Assembly: GCF_000327385.1 (NCBI RefSeq)
Contig: NW_008708898.1
Span: forward strand, 740,934-804,933
Length of the DNA stretch: 64,000 nt
Direction: 5' to 3'
DNA from: Lottia gigantea
Lineage: Eukaryota > Mollusca > Gastropoda > Lottiidae
A model generated the notes under the pieces. The model worked only from the letters and a program-made list of their open reading frames with translations, was not told where the DNA came from and did no database searches. A program made the position numbers and the translations under genes. Of the stretch, positions 39,901 through 50,900 are shown in pieces (within the stretch, counting starts at the first letter, position 1; each line of letters begins with the position of its first letter).

Positions 39901-41532
39901 TAGTGTTAGATGGTTATAGTATATTTGTATATATTTTAGGGTGACAAGCTATGTCCGGGTGAAAACTGTGGTGTCAGATGTTAAATGTATATTTGTATAT
40001 ATTTTAGGGTGACAAGTTATGTCAGGGTGAAAACTGTGGTATCAGATGTTAAATGTATATTTGTATATATTTTAGGGTGACAAGTTATGTCAGGGTGAAA
40101 ACTGTGGTATCAGATGTTAAATGTATATTTGTATATATTTTAGGGTGACAAGTTATGTCCAGGTGAAAACTGTAGTGTCAGATGGTTAAAGTATATTTGT
40201 ATATATTTTAGGGTGACAAGCTATGTCCGGGTGAAAACTGTAGTGTCAGATGGTTATAGTATATTTGTATATATTTTAGGGTGACAAGCTATGTCCGGGT
40301 GAAAACTGTAGTGTCAGACGGTTAAAGTATATTTGTATATATTTTAGGGTGACAAGCTATGTCCGGGTGAAAACTGTAGTGTCAGATGGTTAAAGTATAT
40401 TTGTATATATTTTAGGGTGACAAGCTATGTCCGGGTGAAAACTGTAGTGTCAGATGGTTAAAGTATATTTGTATATATTTTAGGGTGACAATTTATGTCC
40501 AGGTGAAAACTGTGGTATCAGATGTTAAATGTATATTTGTATATATTTTAGGGTGACAAGTTATATCAGGGTGAAAACTGTGGTATCAGATGGTTATAGT
40601 ATATTTGTATATATTTTAGGGTGACAAGCTATATCCAGGTGAAAACTGTGGTATCAGATGTTAAATGTATATTTGTATATATTTTAGGGTGACAAGCTAT
40701 GTCCGGGTGAAAACTGTAGTGTTAGATGTTTAAAGTATATTTGTATATATTTTAGGGTGACAAGCTATGTCCGGGTGAAAACTGTAGTGTCAGATGGTTA
40801 AAGTATATTTGTATATATTTTAGGGTGACAAGCTATGTCAGGGTGTAAACTGTGGTATCAGATGTTAAAGTATATTTGTATATATTTTAGGGTGACAAGT
40901 TATGTCAGGGTGAAAACTGTGGTATCAGATATTTAATGTATATTTATATATATTTTAGGGTGACAAGTTATGTCCGGGTGAAAACTGTGGTATCAGATGT
41001 TTAAAGTATATTTGTATATATTTTAGGGTGACAAGCTATGTCGGGGTGAAAACTGTGGTATCAGATGTTAAATGTATATTTGTATATATTTTAGGGTGAC
41101 AAGCTATATCCGGGTGAAAACTGTGGTATCAGATGTTAAAGTATATTTGTATATATTTTAGGGTGACAAGTTATGTCAGGGTGAAAACTGTGGTATCAGA
41201 TATTTAATGTATATTTATATATATTTTAGGGTGACAAGTTATGTCCGGGTGAAAACTGTGGTATCAGATGTTTAAAGTATATTTGTATATATTTTAGGGT
41301 GACAAGCTATGTCCGGGTGAAAACTGTGGTATCAGATGTTAAATGTATATTTGTATATATTTTAGGGTGACAAGCTATATCCGGGTGAAAACTGTGGTAT
41401 CAGATATTTAATGTATATTTATATATATTTTAGGGTGACAAGCTATGTCCTGGGGAAGACTGTAGAATCAGAATAAGAAGGAGATATTTAATACAACGTT
41501 TATTTGCCTCTGGACCAAATATATCCCAGTGA
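24984..41532 (+). CDS. RTEL1: RTEL1, regulator of telomere elongation helicase (33 recognised exons, 1072 aa)
   Basis: Exons: 24984-25085, 25424-25652, 26709-26793, 27034-27115, 27411-27471, 27725-27809, 27959-28043, 28357-28422, 28863-29013, 29328-29366, 29907-29979, 30661-30761, 31082-31143, 31405-31479, 31653-31734, 32165-32297, 32497-32610, 32892-32932, 33206-33291, 33626-33703, 33942-34019, 34418-34558, 34973-35088, 35288-35411, 35754-35931, 36026-36126, 36513-36551, 36837-36893, 37131-37208, 37674-37818, 37999-38133, 39386-39483, 41434-41532. All phases join. Iron-sulfur helicase of the XPD/FANCJ group, known to unwind D-loops, T-loops and G-quadruplexes in the nucleus. Seen: Walker A SPTGTGKT with Lys48; cluster cysteines 152, 170, 179 and 217; DEAH at 260-263; LTSGTLSP; motif [11 protein letters not shown]; basic KKRK; harmonin-N-like domain at about 915-1000 ending in [13 protein letters not shown] and GYKPEHS; C-terminal RING-like CxxC, CxH, CxxC and CPGEDC at about 1010-1050. 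Human forms are 1219-1300 aa. A further exon may be hidden at 38221 by the gap. Confidence 0.95.
25155..25360. repeat. degenerate copy of the 24545 MITE in RTEL1 intron 1
   Basis: CAAGAACCACAGATGT, GTGCAAATC and GTCCCTGATATGTATAAAAAG match the right half of the element at 24545-24745. The left half is strongly diverged. Confidence 0.45.
25826..26490 (+). mobile_element. mollusc-type interspersed repeat, copy B, in RTEL1 intron 2
   Basis: Begins near ATATGCCCACAGG and ends CAGTGGGCGTATATTACCG with TGCCTGGCAAGCTATCTTA. Three internal sub-repeats start with CTACAAGTCACAATTCTTTA (near 25855, 26016, 26179), about 160 bp apart. Opposite orientation to copy A. Confidence 0.75.
30010..30650 (+). mobile_element. 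mollusc-type interspersed repeat, copy C, in RTEL1 intron 11
   Basis: The right end (CAGTGGGCGTATGTTTCC, GCCTGGCAAGCTATCTTT) is clear and stops about 12 bp before the splice acceptor of exon 12 at 30661. The interior shows TTGCCCTTGACTTAG and two sub-repeats with CTTGTAAACATGATGAG or similar. The left end is diverged. Confidence 0.7.
35490..35680 (-). repeat. short decayed fragment of the same repeat family in RTEL1 intron 24
   Basis: CAACTTTGATAAAGGTC, AGAAACTGTAGCCTTGAT and AGCAATAACTCCTTATC follow the order found in copy A. No ends preserved. Confidence 0.45.
38221..38274 (+). CDS. RTEL1: candidate extra RTEL1 exon cut by the assembly gap
   Basis: An acceptor-like CTCTTCTACAG ends at 38220. 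Joined to the G left over from the exon ending at 38133, the sequence reads [18 protein letters not shown] with no stop before the Ns start at 38275. It would sit in the linker between the harmonin-like domain and the RING-like exon. To rejoin the exon at 39386 its length must be a multiple of three. The donor is hidden in the gap or lies in the array after it. Chance opening of 54 bases is quite possible. Confidence 0.4.
38275..38380. other. assembly gap, 106 N
   Basis: Run of N. It ends exactly where the 70-bp array begins, so the gap probably reflects failure to assemble further repeat units, and its length may be nominal. Confidence 1.
38381..39250. repeat. 70-bp minisatellite in the intron before the RTEL1 RING exon
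   Basis: About 12.5 units of 70 bp, each with CTAGTAATAAATCTATAAC, then AGGTAAATATC, then CTTGTATCTCACCTTGAT. A fixed order of four unit variants (marked by CATCTTAA, CACCTTGA, CCCATATA, CACCTTGA) fills 38451-38730 and repeats at 38731-39010, a 280-bp higher-order repeat. Every unit contains CAGGTAAAT or TAGGTAAAT, a good match to a 5' splice site. Confidence 0.92.
39803..41433 (+). repeat. 67-68-bp array of duplicated terminal-exon acceptors in the last RTEL1 intron
   Basis: About 24 units precede the true terminal exon. Each holds a TATATTTGTATATATTTTAG acceptor followed by GGTGACAAGCTATGTCCGGG and GAAAACTGT, clearly homologous to the first 30 or so bases of the real exon at 41434 (GGTGACAAGCTATGTCCTGG). 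In the RTEL1 phase each copy reads [10 protein letters not shown], then SVRWL or GIRC and a stop, or a longer tail. Five copies have TATATC for TATGTC and so lose the first cysteine. Units differ by scattered substitutions, so this is not a simple assembly duplication. Confidence 0.93.
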
Positions 41533-44150
41533 TTCATCAACTATAAAACATACCATCCATTCTACTGAAAGAAAGCTGATTGAAGGGTGGTGCCCTGCAT
41601 TCCTTCTGAAAAATACTTGTGATATTGTATTCTTGCTGTTTTACTTTATTTTGTACTATTTACATTATACCTTAATGTATTTTTATATAAAAACTCTCCT
41701 TGACAGCTAGTTATGTTTTTTGTTTTGAGAAATGTTCATTTGGCTTAAATCCATATCATCTTCATTCCACTCTTGCCAGTGTCACACACAGACATCATGT
41801 ATACAAACTCAATTGTTATAAACCTTGATCATTAAATTTCATTCAGACTCAACTGGTTCAACTGGTGCACATGGGTAGAATCCATTGCACCTCCACAGAT
41901 CGTACACAGTGCTATTGACTTACGAATTTAAAATGGGATTCTGAAACCATCAAGGCTAAGGAACAATTGAAATGCATTACTCCTAATAGTCATGAACAAT
42001 CTGCTGTAACTTTACAGCCGTGCAGGAGCCATTGATTTATATGTGACACCTACAATGGAGATCAGTCTGCAGCTGAGTCTGTCTGTCTATAACCAATGGT
42101 TCTCAAGCAAGTAGTCATTAAATTTAAAACGAGGTGTTACTAGATAGTGAACCATATGCCATTCTGACCACAGAGAACTTTTTTGATTCTTCTAAGCACA
42201 TTTGTTAATTGTCTAGACAGTTTGTTTTGGTTCAGTGAAGACTTATAATCTCTCATTGAATTTAGAGAAAGTGATTTCAAGGACTATGCCAACATATTGG
42301 CCATTTAAAATCATACTATTTCGGTAGTGCATAACAATTGTTTCTCAGTCAAGTCAATTATCTCGAGGAAAAAAACAGCCTTGGCTTTGATATCAGTGGT
42401 TTATTTTTAATATAATTATTATGCGCGTAGTCTATTACAGTGACCTTTTTCTAACAACATTGGGAACAAAAACAAGATCTATATTATCTATTGATTGGGA
42501 AGGTACAATAATGTTGTTCAATATTGTCATTTTAATTTACCGTCAGTTCTGACATTTCTAGTTCAATCAATTAAGCATTAGTTTTGTTGACCTTACTACC
42601 ATGTTAACGCTATTCAATAACAAAATAACAAGACAGGATTAATAAGATTTCTAATACCTATTCTCTACGGTTTATCTCTTCTATTATTGATCTTTTATGA
42701 TTGAATTTCTATACAGTGAAATTACTTTATATATAACCAAGTATAGATCCCTCTCAAACCCCAATTTGTTTTTTTCTGGTTATTTAAGTGATGTTTCATT
42801 TTCTCCCAGCTGTTTATAATGACAATTTTGCCTACCAGCTTCATGAACTACCATGTATTTTGAATTTGTAATTGGAATATTCATGAAGTAACTTTATTAT
42901 GATTAACACTGAGAAAGGTCGGAAGGGAATGAAGAGGCTTCATGTAGCATATATTGTGAATATAAACAATATATGCTACCGGTGCTTAAGGAACACGGAG
43001 AGGCTTAGGCCTTATGGTAATTCCAATAGAGAAACATGCCCCTTCCACTTTTATGCCCTATCTCGTCTTTCATCATTAACATTTGTAATGAAATTTAAAG
43101 GGACACAGTTGTCGGCTTTTCATAGTTCAGTTTTAGTAGTTTTCATGTGGTAAAGGCATATATAATGACGACTATATCTCTTCAAAATAAAATAGAAATT
43201 TAAAATTGTAAATCTCGAAAAAAATTCAAAGGAATGAGTGCAAGCTATAATATACAATAGTAAACATGCACAGAACTCTTAATTAAATATTGAAAAAATG
43301 GATTTTTAAATCAATATGTATTAACTTGCAAGTAGGGACTTGTCCAACTAATTGTGTAAAAATGAAAGAGGTATTTTTTCACACATAGGCTTATATATAT
43401 ATATTACTCTTTATATTCAGTATGTCCGTGTTTCTATTTCTTTATTCAACCTTCAATAGGTTTCAATCATATCCAAATAAAGAAATCTATCATATTATTC
43501 TTGAAAGATCACGTATGTGATATTATATGCTACACCTTTTAAAGGGAGCATCCTGTGATGGAAATCATAATGCACGATTTCTTCTTGATGTTTTAAAGCT
43601 TCTTTTCTGTTGTTGTTTGTTAAATCTCCCAATCTCCTCCTATTTTGGTATCTAGATGTTTATTAAGAAGCTCGATATCGTTAATTTATAATGTAGGTTT
43701 TTAATCTAATATCATAAATATTATGGAAATTGCTCATTTGATCTAAAACTACATAAAGTGGTATCCTTGTTTGTCCATCGCAACGGACCCGTACAACTCT
43801 CATAGCTACGGCCATTGTAAAGTTATTGAACGCCTCTCGACCAGTAACCTATCATTATTTGAAGTCGTTACCTTACCAGATACACAAGATAAAATTGTCC
43901 TATTCTTCTCGTGGGTTATTACCTTTAACAAGTTATATACAGCCTTTATGTGAGTGACTACACATATTTTCAGTTTTTCACAACAGACTGGCTTTTAACT
44001 TGGATAAAACACGGAGAATAATCAAGTTTTGTTTGTGGACACAAGATGTACTAAAATCAATATTAAAACAGCTTTCAAGAAAGATATATATTAAAGAGAT
44101 TATACTACATTGGTTCTATTTTAAATCAATCTGAGTTCTGTTTTATCAAC
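41533..44150. other. intergenic region after RTEL1
   Basis: Starts with the RTEL1 3' UTR; ATTAAA at 41831-41836 is a possible weak polyadenylation signal. No other gene recognised. Open frames at 42899-43153 and 43771-43953 (+) lack any domain. The first contains a 14-bp perfect hairpin (42944-42979). Confidence 0.4.
42944..42979. other. perfect 14-bp stem with 8-base loop
   Basis: The arms 42944-42957 (GTAGCATATATTGT) and 42966-42979 are exact reverse complements. Could be a remnant of an inverted-repeat element; too short for a typical animal pre-miRNA. Confidence 0.6.
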
Positions 44151-44735
44151 ATGAATACTTTGAGAAAACCATCAGTTCATAATAATGGCAGCGAAAATCG
44201 TCGATTCTCAACTGCAATGAAGGCTTTGGCACCTGGCGGATCAGACAGACGACCAAGTGTCTCACCTAGGATGAGTACCACAACAGCACCAAAGGGACCA
44301 TCATTAGTTGGTTTGCTGGCATCAAAAAGACTCGCTAAACGATTTGCCTCCAAGTTTAAAGACAGAAGACGAATGAACATACCTAAAGAACCAACCTATC
44401 GAATGGAACCTCATCGAAAATTTGATCCATGTAAAGTTGAAGAAATTGTCAAAGAGGTCTTAGAAGATCGACTTCAAACCTTCAAATACAACCCGAAATT
44501 TTCTGCTAACTTTTCTAAAATTATTAGTGATGAAATTAAGGATAAAGTGAAAATGCTGAATTTTGATCGTTATAAAATTGTGGCTAATGTTGTTATAGGA
44601 CAAAAGAGAGATGTTTGTGTGCTGGTAACTAGCAGATGTGCTTGGGATGATAAATTGGACAACTACGTTTCATATACCTTCCAAAATCAACACATCTTCT
44701 GTACTGCAAATGTATTTGGAATTTACAGTGAATAA
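44151..44735 (+). CDS. Tctex1-domain dynein light chain-like protein, intronless (194 aa)
   Basis: A single open frame from an ATG to TAA. Residues 1-80 are basic and Ser/Thr/Pro-rich. Residues 85-194 form a Tctex1 domain: TYRMEPHRKFD, EEIVKEVLEDRLQ, DEIKDKVKML, RYKIVANVVIGQ, SRCAWDDKLDNYVSYTF and the closing FCTANVFGIYSE follow the pattern of DYNLT5/TCTEX1D1-type proteins (the usual end is ANVYAVYYE). Members bind dynein intermediate chains or ciliary dynein complexes; which one applies here cannot be told. The stop overlaps AATAAA (44732-44737), too close for the usual cleavage distance; another AATAAA is near 44942. No introns and no poly-A tract, so an old retrocopy or a genuine single-exon gene are both possible. 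The frame is intact, so I treat it as functional. Confidence 0.85.
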   Translation: MNTLRKPSVHNNGSENRRFSTAMKALAPGGSDRRPSVSPRMSTTTAPKGPSLVGLLASKRLAKRFASKFKDRRRMNIPKEPTYRMEPHRKFDPCKVEEIVKEVLEDRLQTFKYNPKFSANFSKIISDEIKDKVKMLNFDRYKIVANVVIGQKRDVCVLVTSRCAWDDKLDNYVSYTFQNQHIFCTANVFGIYSE

Positions 44736-45060
44736 AATCGGTCTATAAGTTTCATTGACTTTCTTGCTTTCTTATGTACACGCATATATTTTAAGTTGAT
44801 TTAAAAAGAGTTTCTTATTTCAAGCCATTATTATTGAAATGATGAACACGACTCTGTATTCACGCTATGTTCTGTGGTTCCTGTATTTCTAGGAAAATAA
44901 TTTTTCTCTATGTGATGTCATTTTCGATGGTGAAGTCAGTAAATAAACACTCAAGACAATCAACATGGATATCGGCTGTTTTGAGCAGATGCATAAAATG
45001 AATTTTAAGAACGAGTTTCTTGTTTAGAAATATTGTTCGCGTTTTTTTTTTTCAGTGCAG

Positions 45061-45300
45061 TTAGGTGAAGGGCCCTTTCCCCCGCACTTTAAATATAGCG
45101 ATGCGGCGATGATCCTTGTTGGAAAAGAAAACGTTTTTCAAAGCCGGTAGAATAAATTTGTACAAACTCTTTGGAATAAGTAACACCAGTTTGTCAGCGT
45201 AGCGTACATAGTTGCCTATTCCGAAAGCAAAAACCGATATTTTGGTTTGTTTACTTTCCTCATTCGTGATCAAGACATTTTCATGAAGACGTGTACTCAC
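45061..45300 (-). pseudogene. possible fragment of a von Willebrand factor A domain
   Basis: The minus-strand frame reads VLITNEESKQTKISVFAFGI followed by GNYVRYADKL, the order of the second half of vWA domains (VLITDGxS, then IxVFAIGVG, then YxEL). The Asp-Gly of the usual ITDG is replaced by Asn-Glu. No partner exons were found on either side. It may be one exon of an unresolved gene, a relic, or chance. Confidence 0.35.
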
Positions 45301-46215
45301 TAACTAAACCAATCAAATGTTCTGTAAAGTTACAATTGAATTTAAACAACTACTATATGAGACAATATCAAACAATAGCATACACTGACGCCCACTTTTA
45401 AGAACGCTTTGATCTATATAAATGATTTTAATATATAACCAACAGAAATTAACCCAAACGAAAATGTCTTCTATTCATTCATTTCATTCATTGTGAGCCT
45501 TAGTTAAATTTAAGAAAAATACAAATAAAATTATGTTATAATAAATATGTTAACCTTTTATACCTCATTTTGTGTGTTTTATTAATAATAATGTAAAATA
45601 ATTGAACTTGGAATGTCTTCTTTTTTATAATATATATATATTTCATTCTGAAAACCTGTAAAGTAAGGTACGTATTGCAGAGGCTTCACTGATGTGCACA
45701 GAAAGCTGTCAATGTAATACTAATCTTGGCTATAATTGGTCCCAAACCTGCTGATATTAGGCCTATAGTCTGCTCGATCTAGGTTTATTTCTGGGTCATA
45801 AATGATGAATTTGCTCTGCAAACCTATTATTTTTTGCCTGTCGGCTGGAGGTGGAGTTTGCTGGCAATAATTGTGATCGTCACTGCGCAACATTGTTGAA
45901 AAAAAAAAAAAAGGATTTATTACTGAAGAATTTTCACATGTAAAGGGAGGTAACGTGTAAGAGAAAATTTTGAGAATTTGATTTCGAAAATTATGGCCAA
46001 CAAGAAAATTGTATAATTTGTCAATGATATCGTGATGTCGACAATAAAATATATCAATTTCAATCAATTTTTTGAAAATTCGACTTATTAGGTCGAGGTA
46101 GAGATTCAAAATGACTGTGAACTACCGTCGAGTGTTATTTCCATGTAAGACCCATGCATAGTTTCGGACGTAGTCAAATGATGTTATTTTTATTTTCAAA
46201 ATTTGATATTTTAAG
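45301..46215. other. spacer with an unassigned open frame
   Basis: Contains a 129-codon minus-strand frame (45720-46109) of low-complexity composition and no recognised domain, with a poly-A run at about 45899. Not called as a gene. Confidence 0.4.
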
Positions 46216-46285
46216 ATGTGCGGATGAATGGGGTTCCACCATAGACAAATAGTATGTCCATATGGAACCCCATTCATCCGCACAT
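46216..46285. other. perfect 23-bp inverted repeat with 24-base loop
   Basis: 46216-46238 and 46263-46285 are exact reverse complements (arm core GCGGATGAATGGGGTTCC). The loop has a further short pairing (GACA with TGTC). GC content of the arms is well above the surroundings. It could be a hairpin RNA, the centre of an inverted duplication, or a cruciform site. Confidence 0.85.
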
Positions 46286-46609
46286 ATTTCGTTCCCGAAA
46301 AAATCACACGGTTTATCGGGGCTTGGACTGCGTGGCAAATAGTCCTGAAACATTCATAAGGCTATAATTTACCATGTAAATATTGCATGCCAAATAAAAC
46401 CCTTAATAAATAGTTTCAAATAGTTATTCATTACAACTAACAAACAAAGAGTTTTTTGTTACAGAATAAACTAGTTTATGATAATTCATCTGGTGTTACA
46501 TAAATATTCTAAAAGGGGAGGGGGGAATAAACACGGAAACTTGTATGATCTGATATATATTTTACAGGAATTGTTTTGAATTTGATACACTTGATTGAAG
46601 CTTGAATCT

Positions 46610-46900
46610 TAAATGAAACCTGGAAACACGATTTTCCGAAGTCTGGGGACCTCCCCTAGAAATTTTATAGAATTTGACTCCCTGAACCGCGATTTCCTGG
46701 CGGATTTATATATTTGTATAGGGACTGTGGGACCACCATAAGAGAATTTTTAGAATTAGACGTCTGGAAATTCCTGACATTCCCCAGCGAATTTAAGGTT
46801 AAAGATTATTTGTATTGGGATTGAGGGAATTAATTATCGCCTATAAAATTTTGAGAATTAGACGCCAGGAAAACGCGACTTCCTGACATTTATCGTCTTA
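46610..46900. repeat. degenerate tandem repeat, about three units
   Basis: Loose recurrences of AGAATTAGACG or AGAATTTGACT, GGAAA, CGCGATTTCCTG or CGCGACTTCCTG, and TTTGTATNGGGA at intervals of about 110-130 bp. Strongly diverged. Confidence 0.4.
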
Positions 46901-46947
46901 TGACAAAGACAAAGACTCCCCTTGGGTGCGTCAAGATTATATTTAAA

Positions 46948-46961
46948 GGGGGGGGGGGGGG
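46948..46961 (+). repeat. run of 14 G
   Basis: Homopolymer, same length as that at 5849-5862. A fragment matching the MITE end (GTCCCCGATACATAAAAAG) follows at 47000-47020. Confidence 0.9.
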
Positions 46962-47943
46962 TAAAAATTTAAAATGGTGCAAATGCTTGATGCTGTCAAT
47001 GTCCCCGATACATAAAAAGTTTAGAAAAGCTCTTTCTTTACATTCCCTTTAAAGCATAAAGGATACGTATATATATTTATTTATTTGAGAACAGAAAGGA
47101 TCGATCGAAAATGTCAGTAGGCTATATTGTTATAGAGTTAATTAGGCCTAAACTTCATAGCAAGTTTGAAAGGCAAAAGATCTGTATCAGAGAAATCTGT
47201 AACAACTGTGAAAATAAATGATAGCCTATGCCTAGGCTAGAGTTATTTATAACTTTATAACATTAACTAGAGTCATTTATAACTTCATATGGCCTACTTA
47301 CGAATCAGGTGACGTCATTATCATTAAGGGGAATTTTTACCAAGAAATAGTTCTTAAAGAAATTAGATTTGTGCAATAGAAGAGTGAATGTTTTGGTGTA
47401 GTACAGATCATTCTATGTACAGATTAAGATTGGTAACCACTAAGAATATGTGTGAATGGAATCAGGACGATTCAAAGAAACCCCACTCGAACTTAAGACT
47501 AGTAGGAAAAATAATCACGTCTTTAGGTCACACATTCGACCTGGGAAAATCCTTTTTAAAAATAGACCTAGTTTCCAGAATATTTCAATTGAACATTGCT
47601 CAGCTTGAAGTCTGCTTGTAAATGAAATGCCTGAAGATAAATTAATCTTAATCATTACCAAGCAGTTTAGGAGTAAAAATTTAAGGTACCATACTAATAT
47701 TAAGATAATATTTCGTGGACCAGAACAGTTTCAAACTTCCGTTGTTATGCAGGGCCAGGAGACCCACATCTCAGATTTTAATTTGAAAAGTGACATGGAT
47801 AGCTGAATTAGAGCTCAACTGGGAAGACCAATATTATACCTTCTTTGTCCCTTTTATTTATTTGACATCCTTATTCTTATTAACCTTTCTCATAATTACC
47901 TTCTATTTCAGACCTTTTCACTAACACAATACCAAAGAAAATA

Positions 47944-50900
47944 ATGCCAACGATGGGTTTTGGAATACGCTCAGACCCTGAAATGCAGATAGAGTATAAA
48001 GTTGAGTTCCATTACCAGAAGTTTAGATATGAAACAGAAAAAAGGACAGGGAAGAAACAGCACACTAAGCCAATGATGATTATTAAATGTAAAGAACTTC
48101 CAGATGTAAGCAGCTTTGATTTATTTTCTGATTTTCAATTATAAAATTGATAAAGATGCTGTGAAGGTTTTTTTTGTCCAGATATCCAATTAACAGTTTA
48201 ACCCTCAAGTTTTTATTAAGTTTATGCTAAAAATTGTTTTTCCTTTCCTTTTCAAATTTGAATCTGATGACCAAAATCTATTTTGAAAACAAACTGGTTC
48301 CATGTTACTTGCAGTGTATTGACTGTATTGTACATAACAAAGGGATATTATTACTTTTTTCAATCCTATATTATCCAATTGCTTTCGCACTGTAAAAGTA
48401 ATTTGGTTCTATCCAGTTCTATCTGAATATCCTCCAGTTGCTTTTACACTGGCAAATAAACTTTTTCGGTAATAACCAGAAGTTACAGGTATTAAGGGGA
48501 CTCAAATCTGGATATTAAATTGACTATATCTTCTGAAAGGAGAAAGTTATTGAGATGGAATTGGTATCAAAATATAGCTGATGATGCCAGGAATCCAAAT
48601 AGCTCTACATACACCAAATGCTGCTTAATACCTGGTTTGATGTGTAGGGTCACAATTATAAAATGTTTTTACTGTTGAAATAGTGCTCAAAACAATAATT
48701 CAAAATATTACAACAGAATTTGAATCATGTTGTTACTCAGAGTTTCACCTAGGCTCTATATAATGTTTTTTTTTTGTTTATTATCCAGATTCCACACAAA
48801 TATAAACTGTACATTGTCCCTGTATCACCTAATAAACCATTCTGTGTCCATCCAAATAAGTTGGTTGGTAAAGATTGCTGTGATGGTGTATATCATACTA
48901 CTGATGTTAGCAAAATTAAAAAGAAAGCTAATGGCGATTGCATTTTAGAGTGAGTCTTTCTACAATGGTTTTTATGTTCCTACCTGATAATTAACACTTT
49001 AGCTGAATTGAATGTGTAACCATTGCAGTTCCTCTTGAAGTTTCAAACTATTATCAGAAATTATATTGTGAACTAATTTGAAAATTTAAAGGAGACCTTC
49101 ATATTATATCTTGACATCAACAACATTAATTACTTAATCAGTTTTATTCATATTTCAGAATTCCATATTTGTATATTTGTCGCACGAAGAAGAATGCTGT
49201 TAAAAATTCTCTAGAGAAAATGTTGAAGCAATTGCCTGATTCTGTTAATGGTTTGTACATTTATTACAATTTTATTTTTTAAGATTATTAATGTCAATAT
49301 CTGATTTGAATTGGTATTTAAAGGAGGTATCCTGTCATATAGCTTATTATTATGGGGGTTAAAAACTTTCCAACAATGAAGACATCAATAGGCCTACAGT
49401 TCAGTCATATTTTGTGGTATCTAGTTGCATTGTATTCTGGTCATGGTTTTCTCAATTTTCAAATTGGATGTTTTTTTTTCATAATGTCATTTTTTTGTAG
49501 GTTCTAGAAAAAGCAATTCCCACATAGTAATAACTATATGTTGATCTAAGGCCTAATAGGGTCATTGCTAGTCATTTAAAACTAATTGTAATGAAATGCG
49601 AACTAAATTGAAAATTTTTTTGGCCAAAAATGAAAGTATGTGCGACCTATGCCAGTGAAATTCTTCAGTCTAAACTGAACCCTGATGCAAACAGAAGCTT
49701 AAGATCTTTATTTGGTTCCAGAACTGTGCAAGATTGAAAGTAGTAGTGATGATAATGTTAAAACTGATTCCATTCGACTTAGAGTTATTTTAGATATTGA
49801 TGGTAAAATGTATAATAAATTAACCAGTATCATTACACATCATGATTCAGGTTAGTCAATCATAATTTAAACAGTTTATACACCAACTCTGAGCTTTTTG
49901 AGTAGACATTTGGGAATGAAATTTAAAACAGAGTTATTGCCCCTGGCCCAAAAATTTTAAATCTTATAGTTCCTCTGGTTTTCAGTTAATTTTTAGTAAA
50001 CTTTGTATATGATTATGAATAGTGAGACTGTGACATTTTGTGATGACTTTGATGTTAAAACAGTGCTTCACACCTCGTGACCTCCAATACTGAAAATAAC
50101 ACAGCTGAAATTTGAGAAGTTTGTGAAAATTTTAGTGAATTTTTTTTAACTTGTTGTGATGTGAACTTTATTGTCTTCCACTGATTTTCATGAAAGTTAT
50201 TGAAAGTGCCTTGTTTTATCAACTGCTGAAATGGGCATGCTTATTTTAATGTGACCCACTATCTTATTTTCTGAGCAAAGTAAAAAGTTTTTTGAATTTT
50301 TTCTGTATTAATTATATTAATTCTATATAAATTTTGAGAGAAAATTTAGATCAGCCTCAAAATATTACTGTAAGAGATAAAATGTCTTTGTGTTGATAAA
50401 TGTATAATTTTTGTTTATGTTTACATTGAAGAGTATTGTTCCAAATTGTGGCTGATAGTTGTCTTCTGTAAAAACAAATTTTGAAGACATAGTTTGTTTA
50501 TAATTTTATCCATGAAAGACTTTCTAAGACTAACAGTACTATTTTGATGCTGCCATTCCAATTCTCATAAAGATAATGGCAAAAATTCAAAATACTTTTG
50601 ACTTTGTCTTGACAAAAGCTTCTTGTATCTCCCTTCTGAAAACCAGCTTTAATCTTGACATTAGTTTTACTAAAACGAACCATTGTGGTGTTTTTTTTTA
50701 AATTTCAGGTGAAAAAGTTAAGCTCAATATTAATGAATTAAGCAGTTATAATTTTACCAGTGAAGATAAAAATTACATATGGATATTTACAGAAGACATT
50801 ATTGGACCTGATATAAAGCAAGGTGAGATCTAATATAGGGTTTGTTTATGGCCAGATTGTTAGCTAGTCAGCAAAGTTTATTTTATTTATTTTCAATTAT

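Noticed and set aside
38381-41433. CRISPR-like arrays of regular repeats
   Set aside because: The units are continuous with no unique spacers, lie inside introns of an animal gene, and diverge like minisatellites.
45720-46109. 129-codon minus-strand frame
   Set aside because: Low-complexity composition with a run of Phe from poly-A/T, no recognisable domain and no splice context.
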